A stretch of DNA of 42,014 bases from Gammaproteobacteria bacterium (GTDB lineage: Bacteria; Pseudomonadota; Gammaproteobacteria; UBA6429; Thiohalophilaceae): positions 1 through 42,014 of the forward strand of contig JAOULO010000027.1 in the NCBI GenBank assembly GCA_029881995.1, read 5' to 3'. The translations under genes were made by a program, and so were the position numbers. This document shows positions 41,419-42,014 of the stretch, in pieces. The notes beneath the pieces are model-generated. The model was not told the DNA's origin, did not search any database, and was given only the letters and a program-made list of their open reading frames with translations. Each line of letters starts with the position of its first letter. Position 1 is the stretch's first letter.

Positions 41419-42014
41419 ATGCGACCCTGGGTTTTGCTCGACAGTACATCCATACCGGGTAAAGGTGGAGAATTGCGCCTGTATCAACGCGGCGATGAAT
41501 TTTCTATACGCATAGCTGGGGTTGGTGGTGAGCTGATGAATAGCCGCAAACATGGCTCTGAAGATGCGCTTGCTGAGCTGACCTGTGTAAGGCTAAAAGA
41601 GAGTAGCAATCCCCGGCTGTTGATTGGTGGTCTGGGGATGGGCTTTACGCTGGCGGCGGCGCTTCAACATGCGGGTGATCATGCGCAGGTCGAAGTGGCT
41701 GAGTTAATACCGGCTGTGGTGGAATGGAATCGAGGCCCTTTAGGTGAGCATGCTGGTTATCCTGTGCAGGACTCGCGGGTCGTCATACATGAAGGTGACG
41801 TTGCTCGTATCATTAAATCTGAACAAAGCGCTTATGATGCGATTATGCTGGATGTCGACAATGGTCCTGAAGGTCTCACGCAAAAGAACAATAATTGGCT
41901 CTACAGCATGGATGGATTGATTTCCTCTTATGAGGCCTTACGTCCCAGTGGCATCCTGGCCGTGTGGTCAGCAGGACCAGCGAAGGATTTTTGCAGCGCC
42001 TGCGAAAGATTGGC
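41419..42014 (+). CDS. Spermidine-synthase-like methyltransferase-fold protein (runs off the window)
   Basis: About 198 codons are inside the window. The sequence has the Rossmann glycine loop LLIGGLGMGFTLAAAL, the acidic strand VEVAELIPAVVEWNR, and the family motif YDAIMLDVDNGPEG, as in the SpeE superfamily. It lacks the usual N-terminal beta-barrel of true SpeE, so it may be an uncharacterised relative rather than a polyamine enzyme. At the very end, after WSAGPAKDF, the frame reads CSACERLA, whereas one extra T in the five-T run near 41987-41991 would give LQRLRKIG. That is the more usual sequence, so an indel or read error is possible. Confidence 0.78.
   Translation, partial: MRPWVLLDSTSIPGKGGELRLYQRGDEFSIRIAGVGGELMNSRKHGSEDALAELTCVRLKESSNPRLLIGGLGMGFTLAAALQHAGDHAQVEVAELIPAVVEWNRGPLGEHAGYPVQDSRVVIHEGDVARIIKSEQSAYDAIMLDVDNGPEGLTQKNNNWLYSMDGLISSYEALRPSGILAVWSAGPAKDFCSACERL

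Overview
The window looks like chromosome from a facultatively anaerobic gammaproteobacterium. Supporting genes are an AlaA-type aminotransferase, a NirBD/NasA nitrate assimilation cluster with a PP2C-kinase fusion (a neighbourhood known from pseudomonads and relatives), a DUF6763-type protein, a PEP-CTERM protein, a DsrC/TusE-like protein, a B12-type ribonucleotide reductase and a NifJ-type pyruvate:ferredoxin oxidoreductase behind an FNR-like box. No rRNA, tRNA or CRISPR array was seen, and genus cannot be set from this alone.

Region 1 (1-3.4 kb) is part of an integron cassette array. Four small AT-rich genes, three of them for exported proteins, are each followed by an attC-like site. In three of the four complete cassettes the R'' box is the exact reverse complement of the first bases of the same cassette, as cassette excision requires; in the fourth it differs by one base. 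No integrase gene lies inside the window. The array ends in a broken IS3-type element and the 3' part of a group II intron maturase gene in the opposite orientation, as expected for class C-attC introns.

Region 2 (3.4-8.9 kb) holds a PEP-CTERM protein, a repeat-rich spacer with a partial gene duplication, a small membrane protein, a GNAT acetyltransferase, a ComFB-like protein, a membrane protein and a YbjQ-YbjQ-M48 protease operon.

Region 3 (8.9-25 kb) is core or near-core: a glycosyltransferase/radical SAM pair, a periplasmic tandem rhodanese, an outer-membrane barrel, a beta-CASP metallo-beta-lactamase nuclease, an HPt-receiver protein, class II ribonucleotide reductase, a Cro-like regulator, a DUF4124-glutaredoxin, the nifJ/DHOD-like/DUF2892 operon with a clear terminator, and an M23 peptidase with a periplasmic partner.

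Region 4 (25-36.3 kb) is the nitrate assimilation locus. Leftward: nirB, nirD, nasA, a DmsB-DmsC fusion and a cysteine-less DsrC-like protein. Rightward: a nitrate transporter and a PP2C-kinase fusion. The 718-bp divergent spacer carries two sigma54 promoters, an NtrC-like site, and in each leader an A1/G4 hexaloop hairpin followed by an intrinsic terminator. This predicts ammonium control of initiation (NtrC) and nitrate control of elongation (NasT/NasR-type ANTAR antitermination) for both transcripts.

Region 5 (36.3-42 kb) contains alaA, then an accessory block: a signal-less M15-like zinc peptidase with a secreted neighbour (possible effector/immunity pair), a second secreted protein, and a two-gene module joining STAS-like, GHKL ATPase and DNA-binding domains. 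A palindromic repeat and the start of a spermidine-synthase-like gene close the window.
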